Of a stretch of 64,000 nt of DNA, positions 50,743 through 57,469 are shown piece by piece. A program made the translations under genes and the position numbers. Positions within the stretch are counted from its first letter, which is position 1. Each line of letters begins with the position of its first letter. The DNA comes from an uncultured Oscillospiraceae bacterium (GTDB taxonomy: Bacteria > Bacillota > Clostridia > Oscillospirales > Acutalibacteraceae): positions 34,000 to 97,999 of the forward strand of contig UQUZ01000004.1 in the NCBI GenBank assembly GCA_900544375.1. Direction: 5' to 3'. The notes below the pieces were generated by a model. The model was not told the origin of the DNA. It made no database searches and was given only the letters and a program-made list of their open reading frames with translations.

Positions 50743-52113
50743 TTACCTTCCTCCTTCTGCCGGCTGTAAATACAGCTCGCTATAGCGCCTTGCCTCCGGC
50801 GCTTTGACGCGTGCATCCTCCTGTTGGCCGGATTGAATCATGCATGCAAAAATTTGCTCCCCCTCCCGGTATACCGAAAGAACGGGCAAGTCTACCGTCC
50901 AACCGGAAGGCTGCTGATTCTGCGCCTTCCCCGCAGGGTTATCCGGTGGAGTCATGAAGGAGATCAGGTAAAGCGTATCATCGATATACAGAGCATCCAT
51001 CACACCCATCTGGGCGAGAGGAGAGCTATCCTGAAACTGCTTGACGACTGCGCCGCTTTCCAGATTGACGATATCGATCTGCCGCAGCGTTGTATTTTCA
51101 CCCGAGGATTCCACATCCGCCTGCACTTCCGGTTCTAAAAAACGGACGAGCACGGCATATTCCCCTTTTGCAAAAAAGCCGCCGGGCGGCATCGGTTCCC
51201 CCCAACCAAGCAGCGCCACGATATGTTCTGTTTCCCATGTTTGCGGGTTGACAATGCGCATGGTCATTCGGCCATTCACAGATATGAAAACCGCCAGGTT
51301 CTCTCCGCATGATTCCATAGAGAGGATCTCATTTTTTCCTCCGTCCAGCTCGATAGGATACAGGTTTTCCTGCTCCACCATCGCGGGTGATTCCTCACCT
51401 GACAGCGGCAGGTTCACAAAGTCAGTCACGTCATAGATCCCCCCTGTGCCGCGGCAATCGGCATCCGTTGCCGTAATCGCATACCATCGGTTGTTCATCT
51501 GCACCAGATTGTGCGAAGATACCTCGAGCACGCTTCCAACCGGAATCGATGGATTAGTGCCTGTTTCCTTTTTCCCATCCAGCAGTACATACTGCATGGA
51601 AACCTCCCGATGATAGCTTACCTGTGTTTTCACACGATAGGAATGATAGCCGGCGGGCATAGCATTCCCTGTTAGGCAAAGCAGAAAGGCATCGGCAGTT
51701 TCTGTAAGGATCGTCTGCTGCTCAGTAGAGGTAGCAGAGCCATCTGGATTGTAGCGCCATGCCTTATCGACAACAGATTTTTCCCGCGTCACGTTTGCTT
51801 CGGGCAGCGGCTCAAAATAATAGCATACCGGATGCCAGTCTTTCGCCCTAAATAAGTCCTGAAACATTGTCTGCCGCAACGCGCGATGTTCAAAATTCAT
51901 CCCATGAGAGGAAAAGGATACGCGATGGAAGGAATCTTTCAGCACACCTGTCACACGAATGCGTGCCAGCACCGAGGCGTCCCCCTTCTGGTCTGCAAAG
52001 ATGAACCCTTCCTGATTGCGCTGGAGAAATAGAAAGCCGCTGCTGGCAAAGATTACACACATAGCCGTGGCAACCAGTCCGGCCCAAATCGCCGTACGCT
52101 TTTTCATTTTCAT
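50743..52113 (-). CDS. Anchored exocytoplasmic protein, copy 1
   Basis: About 456 residues with an N-terminal membrane helix (residues 8-30) and a large outside domain, paralogous to the 48586-49875 protein (see GDASVLARIRVTGVLKDSF, CRGTGGIYDVTD, IQSGQQEDARV). Beta-rich blocks such as IVNPQTWETEHIVAL recur, suggesting a propeller-like fold. Of three clustered ATGs, 52113 has AAGGA 6 bases upstream and is preferred over 52119. It lies 60 bases after permease 1 and 3 bases before permease 2. Function unknown; a sensor or binding role is inferred from its place beside a permease. Confidence 0.8.
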   Translation of the reverse strand: MKMKKRTAIWAGLVATAMCVIFASSGFLFLQRNQEGFIFADQKGDASVLARIRVTGVLKDSFHRVSFSSHGMNFEHRALRQTMFQDLFRAKDWHPVCYYFEPLPEANVTREKSVVDKAWRYNPDGSATSTEQQTILTETADAFLLCLTGNAMPAGYHSYRVKTQVSYHREVSMQYVLLDGKKETGTNPSIPVGSVLEVSSHNLVQMNNRWYAITATDADCRGTGGIYDVTDFVNLPLSGEESPAMVEQENLYPIELDGGKNEILSMESCGENLAVFISVNGRMTMRIVNPQTWETEHIVALLGWGEPMPPGGFFAKGEYAVLVRFLEPEVQADVESSGENTTLRQIDIVNLESGAVVKQFQDSSPLAQMGVMDALYIDDTLYLISFMTPPDNPAGKAQNQQPSGWTVDLPVLSVYREGEQIFACMIQSGQQEDARVKAPEARRYSELYLQPAEGGR

Positions 52114-52173
52114 GTTCATTCCTTCCCTGCGCCAGGCCGCGGCTTTGGCGCAGCCAAAATTAATCTTTCAACC

Positions 52174-53019
52174 TTATCCCAGCCTGCTTCTGCTAGCGCG
52201 CCGCCATGCCAGCCCAAGCATCAAAAGCATGCCAAGCAGCGTCAAAACAAGGGATATACCTATTGCGAAAAGCTGTTCATAACCTTGATGCTGCAACGCC
52301 GCCTGCCCTTCCACCAGCCCGATGAGAAAAGCGCCCCAGCAAAATAGAACCGGCAGCAGCGCCCGCGCCCGCCGCTCACACAAGGCAAGCACCGAGTAAG
52401 CCCCTGAAATAGGCGGCAAAACCACCATGAACGCCGCAAGCGCCAAAAAAACAGGGTGGCGCGGATAAAACAGCTGTAAAAACGGGGTTCGGATAAAGGC
52501 GAGATATAGATCATTTGCCGGAGGCAGCCACTCTCGATCCGGCACAATAACAGAAAACCCTATCCTGCTCATCCCATCTACGTTGCCCGGCAGGTTATAA
52601 AGCAGCACCTCCATGCGGTATAACCCATACCCCAAATAAATCGCCAAAAGCTGCGCCGCCCAAAGCAAAATCATGGCCGAAAGCATGGCGATAAACATGC
52701 TCCACAGGAGGCCCGACGCCCCCATCGGAAGGCTGCGCAGGGTATAAACGCCCTTACCATCCATGAAATAGCGCAAAAAATAAAACAGCATCCCTGCAAC
52801 AAGGGCTCCGTATGCCGCATAGAAAATAATCGGTGCGGCCGCAACACTGACAATCGTTTGGAAACTGACCGGATCTTGTATTTGGCACCGGCGTATAAAC
52901 ATGCTGCCAATCAAAATCAGATCGGCCGCTATGAGCAAAATAAAAATTGCTAACAACAGCCTACTGATTTGTGTAAAATAATAAGCTGCCAACCGCAAGG
53001 TTTTTTTTCGATTATCCAT
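52174..53019 (-). CDS. Permease-like membrane protein, copy 1
   Basis: About 281 residues with six transmembrane segments, the first gene of the duplicated-permease cassette. It shares the copy-2 landmarks GKGVYTLRSLPMGASGLL, LLWAAQLLAIYLGYG, LYNLPGNVDG and ANDLYLAFIRTPFLQLFYPRH. The start ATG 53019 has AAAGGG about 12-14 bases upstream. It lies downstream of the GntR gene with an operator-like palindrome between. ABC-2-type export or substrate sensing is likely; the family is not one I can name. Confidence 0.8.
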   Translation of the reverse strand: MDNRKKTLRLAAYYFTQISRLLLAIFILLIAADLILIGSMFIRRCQIQDPVSFQTIVSVAAAPIIFYAAYGALVAGMLFYFLRYFMDGKGVYTLRSLPMGASGLLWSMFIAMLSAMILLWAAQLLAIYLGYGLYRMEVLLYNLPGNVDGMSRIGFSVIVPDREWLPPANDLYLAFIRTPFLQLFYPRHPVFLALAAFMVVLPPISGAYSVLALCERRARALLPVLFCWGAFLIGLVEGQAALQHQGYEQLFAIGISLVLTLLGMLLMLGLAWRRASRSRLG

Positions 53020-53093
53020 CTGGATATGATCACCCTTTCTCCTTCTCAAGCTGCAAACGCCCATTTTCTTCCGCCATCCTAACCGTTTCTTGT

Positions 53094-53123
53094 GTACTAT
53101 ACGCCTAATACATAAGTGGCAAA
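53094..53123 (-). promoter_or_regulatory. Second GntR-type operator and possible promoter
   Basis: On the minus strand GTATTA-GGCGTA-TAGTAC (53094-53111) matches the operator in the gntR promoter. A possible promoter TTTGCC, 16 bases, TATAGT (53096-53123) overlaps it, so the permease operon may have its own repressible start. Confidence 0.65.
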
Positions 53124-53131
53124 AAAAGAAG

Positions 53132-53506
53132 CTACTCCTCCCATTTCTCAGTCAGCAGTGCGATGGACTGTTGAAAAGAGAGGCCCAATGCTTTCACGTT
53201 GGATAAAAATGTTTGCACGGCTTCTTCCTTGAGTGTTTCCAACAGCTCGGCACGCATCTCAGGCGTTACGGAAATCACGCTGCCCGCGTTGCCATCCGTA
53301 TGCATTATCCCCTCCTCTTCTAAGGCTTTGTAGGCCTTTTGAGCCGTGTTGGGATTAATGCCGAGCAGAACTGCTAACTCGCGCCGGGAGGGCAGGGCAT
53401 CCCCGTCCCGCAGCACACCGCGGCAAATTTGTAGATGCACATACCGCACCAGCTGTAAATACACCGGATCTCGCGTATTCAGGATCAAATCTGAAAAAAC
53501 CCGCAT
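53132..53506 (-). CDS. GntR-family regulator (YtrA-like)
   Basis: A 124-residue repressor of the short YtrA subfamily: an N-terminal winged helix (VYLQLVRYVHLQICRGVLRDGDALPSRRELAVLLGINPNTAQKAYKALEEEG) and a small dimerisation tail rather than a ligand domain. The YtrA group usually controls adjacent ABC transporters. It is preceded by a near-perfect promoter containing a palindrome, and a second copy of the palindrome lies before the permease operon downstream. ATG 53506 has AAAGGCGG before it. The effector is unknown; in Bacillus YtrA the system responds to cell-wall antibiotics. Confidence 0.92.
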   Translation of the reverse strand: MRVFSDLILNTRDPVYLQLVRYVHLQICRGVLRDGDALPSRRELAVLLGINPNTAQKAYKALEEEGIMHTDGNAGSVISVTPEMRAELLETLKEEAVQTFLSNVKALGLSFQQSIALLTEKWEE

Positions 53507-53525
53507 TCGATCACCGCCTTTATGC

Positions 53526-53556
53526 GTATTATATGCGTAATACACTAAAAAGTCAA
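53526..53556 (-). promoter_or_regulatory. gntR promoter with operator palindrome
   Basis: Minus strand: TTGACT (53551-53556), 17-base spacer, TATAAT (53528-53533). GTATTA-CGCATA-TAATAC (53526-53543) is a perfect 6-base inverted repeat overlapping the -10 box. Confidence 0.88.
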
Positions 53557-53585
53557 CAACATTTTATTTTTGAAGAGCAAAAAAT

Positions 53586-53615
53586 TTGACAATCTTTCCG
53601 TAACCATGATAAAAT
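53586..53615 (+). promoter_or_regulatory. Promoter of DUF4474 gene
   Basis: Plus strand: TTGACA (53586-53591), 18-base spacer, TAAAAT (53610-53615), about 70 bases before the start codon. Confidence 0.65.
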
Positions 53616-53685
53616 CATGAAGAAAAGACGCTCATCGCCAACTTTTTTGATTAAATAAGGGAAGTTGAAAGGATGGATGATTTCT

Positions 53686-54990
53686 ATGAATCGATCAGGC
53701 AGCCGTTATTCTATTCTTACCTCCTGCCTGGCAACGCTGCTAGCCTGTGTGCTGCTCTCCACCGGAGCGGCTGTTCCGCCGAGCGTCGCAGCGCCTGTCC
53801 ACAGCATGGAGGACGCAGCCGTATTGCCACAGCAGGCAGCGGCCCCGTCACAGGCCGCTTCACTGGCAGGGCAAACCGCCAAGCACACCCCCGCTGCACC
53901 TGAGGCAGCAAATCCAAAGCAGGCGCCTAAGGCCAGCGTCGCCTCCCCGGTGAAAGCAGCGGCAGCGGATACCACATCTGCAACAGCAACTCCATCCGGC
54001 CCGAAAGCCGTTGCACAGGAAGCCTCCAGCCCGCCCGCACAAACAGAAGGGGGACAAGAGCTGCCCACCTTTACGCCCGCCTCGGCAGAATTTGTGCGCA
54101 GCGTTTTGACCGCTGTGCTCACCCAAATCCTGACCGGCAGGGCGGATCGCGACGCTGTAATCACTGCCATTGAGCGGCTGCCGATGCCGCAGGAGCAGGC
54201 CGTCTCCTTGGCCGCCGCTCTGCTGGACGGTCAAAAGGGCAGCAGCACCATCGATATTATCAAGGGCCTGATAGGCGCAGTAGGCGACGGCATCCACCAA
54301 ATCGATATCACGCTGGGCAGCACGCCCTACCCCGGTGTTTATGAGTTCCTCGGAGATTATATAAAGGATGACGGCACAAGCGTGCATGTATCCTCCGGCG
54401 TTTATTACGACGAAGCGACCGGCCTCGTCTACGGCAAAGACGGCGCCGGTATGTTTGCCATCGGCTTTGATTACGATGCCGGGCAGTATCTTGTAATCGG
54501 CGCAACAGAAGCCTGGCAGAGGCAGTTTGGTTTCTGCCGCTTGTATGACACGTTATCTCCGCTCGTCTTGATGGATTACGACACCGTCCGCATCAAATTC
54601 CAATATGGGGAGATGGACTGGATGGTTCAGCTCTGGAAAGGGAACTACGCCATCACCAACGGCGGTGAAATCGGAATATATCACAAACCAACCAACCGAT
54701 TGATCGAATTTTATGACTGCGCAGAGAATAGCGAACTGCCGCAGATGGCAATGACGCTGCGCAAAGGCGATCAAATCCTCTTCACCCGCGGGCTTCAGCC
54801 GCATTGGTGGATGACGGGCTTTCAGTTAGGCACCCTTTACAAGCCAGCCCAACTTACGCTTGATGGGCAGCTTATTTTTGAAGATCCCGCCATGCGGGAT
54901 GCATTTGTGAAAGCCTTCCGCCAGCAGGTTTGCCCGCTCACCTCTTCCATCCAAGTGGAAGGGAATCTCATCTCTTTCTCCTGGAAATAA
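53686..54990 (+). CDS. Secreted DUF4474 protein with Ala/Pro-rich stalk
   Basis: About 434 residues: signal peptide or anchor (hydrophobic residues 12-30), an Ala/Pro/Ser/Gln-rich disordered stalk (about 35-130), a helical block (about 135-195) and a C-terminal domain matching DUF4474 (GVYEFLGDYIKDDG, IKFQYGEMDWMVQLWKGNYAITNGGEIGIYHK, ending NLISFSWK). DUF4474 is common in Clostridia, often extracellular, and has no proven function; the WKG.YG.. core suggests a lipid- or glycan-facing fold. ATG 53686 has AAGGATGG 9 bases upstream; an earlier ATG (53677) and TTG (53665) are less likely. Monocistronic. Confidence 0.82.
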   Translation: MNRSGSRYSILTSCLATLLACVLLSTGAAVPPSVAAPVHSMEDAAVLPQQAAAPSQAASLAGQTAKHTPAAPEAANPKQAPKASVASPVKAAAADTTSATATPSGPKAVAQEASSPPAQTEGGQELPTFTPASAEFVRSVLTAVLTQILTGRADRDAVITAIERLPMPQEQAVSLAAALLDGQKGSSTIDIIKGLIGAVGDGIHQIDITLGSTPYPGVYEFLGDYIKDDGTSVHVSSGVYYDEATGLVYGKDGAGMFAIGFDYDAGQYLVIGATEAWQRQFGFCRLYDTLSPLVLMDYDTVRIKFQYGEMDWMVQLWKGNYAITNGGEIGIYHKPTNRLIEFYDCAENSELPQMAMTLRKGDQILFTRGLQPHWWMTGFQLGTLYKPAQLTLDGQLIFEDPAMRDAFVKAFRQQVCPLTSSIQVEGNLISFSWK

Positions 54991-55111
54991 AGGCCAGCGC
55001 CTAGCCAGTGGACTTCTGCTTCCCGTGAGCGGTGCGCATCCCTTTGAGCCGTGTAATCACGGTCGGCTTTGGTTCGTTACCCGCCCCGCTTCGCCATAAA
55101 ATGGAATAAGT

Positions 55112-55149
55112 CAAAACCGGGCGGTGTGGGAAAGCTCACACCGCCCGGT
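55112..55149 (-). terminator. Terminator of ECF S-component gene
   Basis: ACCGGGCGGTGTG pairs perfectly with CACACCGCCCGGT (13 bp, 8-base loop); on the minus strand it is followed by TTTGACTT. It faces the DUF4474 gene and may also serve that transcript. Confidence 0.85.
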
Positions 55150-55163
55150 CAGTTTAGGGAGAA

Positions 55164-55712
55164 TCAAGCATCCTCAGCCATGCACACTCTCCGCGGCCGC
55201 TGCACCAATCCCGCCTTTTGCAGCGTCGCTACCAGAAGGGGAACCGCCACAAGTTGGATCACAATGCCAGGCAAAGCCGTGACGAACGCTGAGGTTAAAA
55301 AAACGGTAAATCCATAGGGCTTGCCTGCAATGCCGAGCAGCACAGCGTTTGCAATGCCGGATACCGCGCGCCCCCCCAGCATCGCGCCAATCAGGGAGAG
55401 ATAGAGGTTTCCCCTCAGCTTTCGGTAAAACAGCCCGGTCAACACGCCATATGCGCATAGTTCCAGCATCATGGCTGGCAGGGTTGGGAAGGCAGGCGGC
55501 ATTCCCGTCAGCAGGGAGGAAAGCAGCGGGCCAATCAAGCCGCAGGCCGCTCCAAATGGCCAGCCGCACAGCAAACCGCACAGCAGCACAGGAATGTGCA
55601 TCGGCAGGAAGGTAGCGCCCGCTCCGATTGCATGGAATGCCATTGGAAGCACAATGCATAGGGCGATGCAGAAGGCGGTTAGCACCAAATTCTTGGTATG
55701 GGATTGCTTCAT
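55164..55712 (-). CDS. ECF transporter S component
   Basis: A 182-residue six-helix substrate-binding subunit of an energy-coupling-factor vitamin importer. Seen: the N-terminal KNLVLTAFCIALCIVLPM, an external MHIPVLLCGLLCGWPFGAACGLIGPLLSSLLTGMPPAF and the conserved Ala/Gly motif of helix 1. The substrate is not readable; related folds bind thiamin, riboflavin, folate, biotin or queuosine precursors. No EcfA or EcfT gene is nearby, so it must use shared group II ECF components elsewhere. It is preceded by its own promoter and a structured leader. The gene ends against a strong terminator. Confidence 0.85.
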   Translation of the reverse strand: MKQSHTKNLVLTAFCIALCIVLPMAFHAIGAGATFLPMHIPVLLCGLLCGWPFGAACGLIGPLLSSLLTGMPPAFPTLPAMMLELCAYGVLTGLFYRKLRGNLYLSLIGAMLGGRAVSGIANAVLLGIAGKPYGFTVFLTSAFVTALPGIVIQLVAVPLLVATLQKAGLVQRPRRVCMAEDA

Positions 55713-55884
55713 TTGTCACATCTTCCTTTCATACGATAAGCGAGCAAAAAAGCGCCAATCAGGCTCCCTCCGCTTCTGCGAGGGTCACGGCCTGGTTGGC
55801 GCTTTTCATTTGCAGCGATCGTTCCGTTTGATTGTTCGCCCCTGCTTCTGCCGGGCTGCCGCTCTTCTGAGCGGTATTTCTGAT
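55713..55884 (-). promoter_or_regulatory. Structured leader of ECF S gene (candidate riboswitch)
   Basis: About 170 bases between the predicted transcription start and the S-component start. Hairpins CCGCTC-AGAA-GAGCGG and a GCCC..GGGC stem come first, enclosed by possible GCAGC/GCTGC pairing, then a complete terminator (55746-55804). Three of the loops read AGAA closed by C-G. The layout (aptamer-like folds then terminator before a vitamin importer) fits a riboswitch, but I could not match it to a known class; TPP, FMN, cobalamin and THF consensus cores were not seen. Confidence 0.65.
55746..55804 (-). terminator. Terminator inside ECF S leader
   Basis: On the minus strand AAGCGCCAACCAGGC pairs with GCCTGATTGGCGCTT (one mismatch), with an inner CCCTC/GAGGG-type stem, then a run of six T. 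It lies about 35 bases before the S-component start, so it must be read through for expression. Confidence 0.9.
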
Positions 55885-55889
55885 GTTTT

Positions 55890-55918
55890 ATTATAGCAGA
55901 ACCGGCCCATCCCGTCAA
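55890..55918 (-). promoter_or_regulatory. Promoter of ECF S gene
   Basis: Minus strand: TTGACG (55913-55918), 17-base spacer, TATAAT (55890-55895). The -35 lies over the last codons of the DUF1893 gene. Confidence 0.88.
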
Positions 55919-56361
55919 CGCCGTTCCGCTTTCTGACGCGCCATTTCTTCCTGCTTTCTCAGGATGCGCTCATAGCCCTCGCGGGGCAGGTTCGTATCCA
56001 GGCAAAGCTTTTCCATCGGGCACATACCAGTGTGCGTTCGATTGACGATGTATGGCACACGTTCCCCTTCGTGAAAGGGAACGCACCGTTCACCAAGACA
56101 TACCGCCGCATGCTCGCTGATGACATCCGCATACACTTCCTTCACGCCTGCGTAGAGCATCAAAAGCGCCGCCGCCTTGCCTATCACGCGATCCGCAATG
56201 GATGCGCCGCGCAGCAATTCCGGATCCTTTCGCAGCCATTCGGTCAGCGGTGAAACGCCGGAGAGGGAGGATTCTAAAACTCGCCCATCCGCTGTCAGGA
56301 GCACACAGGTAGAATGATGCTTATGCAGCGCATCCTTCACCCGCTCCAGTGTCTCTGTCAT
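55915..56361 (-). CDS. DUF1893 domain protein
   Basis: A 148-residue protein of the DUF1893 family. Seen: STCVLLTADGRVLESSLSGVSPLTEWL, then DRVIGKAAALLMLYAGVKEVYADVISEHA and CPMEKLCLDTNLPREGYERIL, all family landmarks; several conserved cysteines (CLGERC, CPMEKLC) may bind metal. Function unknown; family members are often near vitamin or cofactor transport genes. ATG 56361 has GGAGGG 8-9 bases upstream, inside the end of the TetR gene, with a 4-base gap. It is the second gene of a TetR-DUF1893 operon, followed by the ECF S component with a separate promoter. Confidence 0.88.
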   Translation of the reverse strand: MTETLERVKDALHKHHSTCVLLTADGRVLESSLSGVSPLTEWLRKDPELLRGASIADRVIGKAAALLMLYAGVKEVYADVISEHAAVCLGERCVPFHEGERVPYIVNRTHTGMCPMEKLCLDTNLPREGYERILRKQEEMARQKAERR

Positions 56362-56365
56362 ATTT

Positions 56366-57109
56366 TTAGCCCTCCTCTGCTCCGCCGGATATAAGCCCTT
56401 CAGCGGAGCTGTCATATGCATTCAAGTTTGATAAACAGCGGTAGATGGACGCCCCGTTTTCCGGCATAGACTCCCCGTTCTGCCGTGGAAGAATCCCGTA
56501 AAGCAGCATGTGCACCACTTGATCAAACACAGCCAGACTATGCTCGGCCACCGACGTCATGTCCTTTTCCGGATCCCAATTCGGATAGCCTACATGCAGG
56601 TGGATAAAATAGCTGGCAATGTGGAACGCCCGCAAAGCTAGGCCTTGATCCATTGGCACAACACTTTGGGCGCTGTGTTCTAAAATCTCCTGCAATTTTC
56701 TTAAATTATCCTGCTCGAACCGCTCACGGACTTGCCCCATCTTTGCCTGAAAAAATTCCGACGGCCTGCGTACAGAAGGGGAACCCATCAGAAGCGGACG
56801 GTACGGATGCTCTGTAAAATACTGCTGGCGATGCTGAAAATAATCATGAAAATTTTGCGACAGCGACTTGGAAGGGTCCGGTGCATACGCCTCCATATAG
56901 ACTACCATCCCATCGTAGCACAATTGAACAGCGGCAAAAAAAATATCCTCTTTATTTTGAAAATGGTGAAAGAGGCGGCCCTTTGAAATCTCATTTTCCG
57001 TACAAATTCGGTTGATTGACGCATCCGCATAGCCATGCCGGCTAAACTCCCGGATGGCGCCTTCCAAAATCAGCTCCCTGCTGATCCGCGTACGCTCTTC
57101 CTGTGTCAT
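56366..57109 (-). CDS. TetR-family regulator
   Basis: A 247-residue transcriptional repressor: N-terminal helix-turn-helix (ILEGAIREFSRHGYADASINRICTENEISKGRLFHHFQNKEDIF) and a helical ligand-binding domain of about 190 residues. The ligand is unknown. It is divergent from the 864-residue secreted protein gene with about 360 bases between, and is followed by DUF1893 and the ECF S component. TetR regulators usually act on the divergent gene and themselves. Repeats with ACAGACC lie in the shared region. Confidence 0.93.
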   Translation of the reverse strand: MTQEERTRISRELILEGAIREFSRHGYADASINRICTENEISKGRLFHHFQNKEDIFFAAVQLCYDGMVVYMEAYAPDPSKSLSQNFHDYFQHRQQYFTEHPYRPLLMGSPSVRRPSEFFQAKMGQVRERFEQDNLRKLQEILEHSAQSVVPMDQGLALRAFHIASYFIHLHVGYPNWDPEKDMTSVAEHSLAVFDQVVHMLLYGILPRQNGESMPENGASIYRCLSNLNAYDSSAEGLISGGAEEG

Positions 57110-57469
57110 TGCAAGTCTCCTCCCGCTGGGCGGAATGATAGAGGTCTGTTTTGTTTATCATAATCATTTTTGATGTCTTTGTCAAACAGAAAAGCAAACC
57201 TATTTAGATCATAAAACAGACCATAACTATTTTAAAAAAATTGTAAATTAGACATTGTGCCTAAAATATAATCAACATTTTTTTGCAAAATTACGCATTG
57301 AAAAATCAATTTTAACATGATATGATGAATTTATCCTAAAAAGTTTTGTATTTAAAACAGACCTATATTATTTTAAAAACAGACTTTTATGGATTTTACA
57401 CCAAGAGGAAGAAAAGGAGTGTACCATTTACCCGATCTCACATTTTGAAAGGAGTGCTCATTACCAACG
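57110..57469. promoter_or_regulatory. Divergent control region with ACAGACC repeats
   Basis: An AT-rich 360-base gap. A plus-strand promoter TTGAAA (57298-57303), 17 bases, TATGAT (57321-57326) would drive the secreted protein gene. AAAACAGACC occurs at 57213 and again at 57354, in an imperfect direct repeat (57213-57238 and 57354-57381), with GGTCTGTTTT at about 57147 in the other orientation and AAAACAGACT at about 57377. These could be TetR operators. Confidence 0.6.

Noticed and set aside
55713..55884. TPP, FMN, cobalamin or THF riboswitch
   Set aside because: The conserved cores of these classes, as far as I can recall them, are not present; only a generic candidate is reported.
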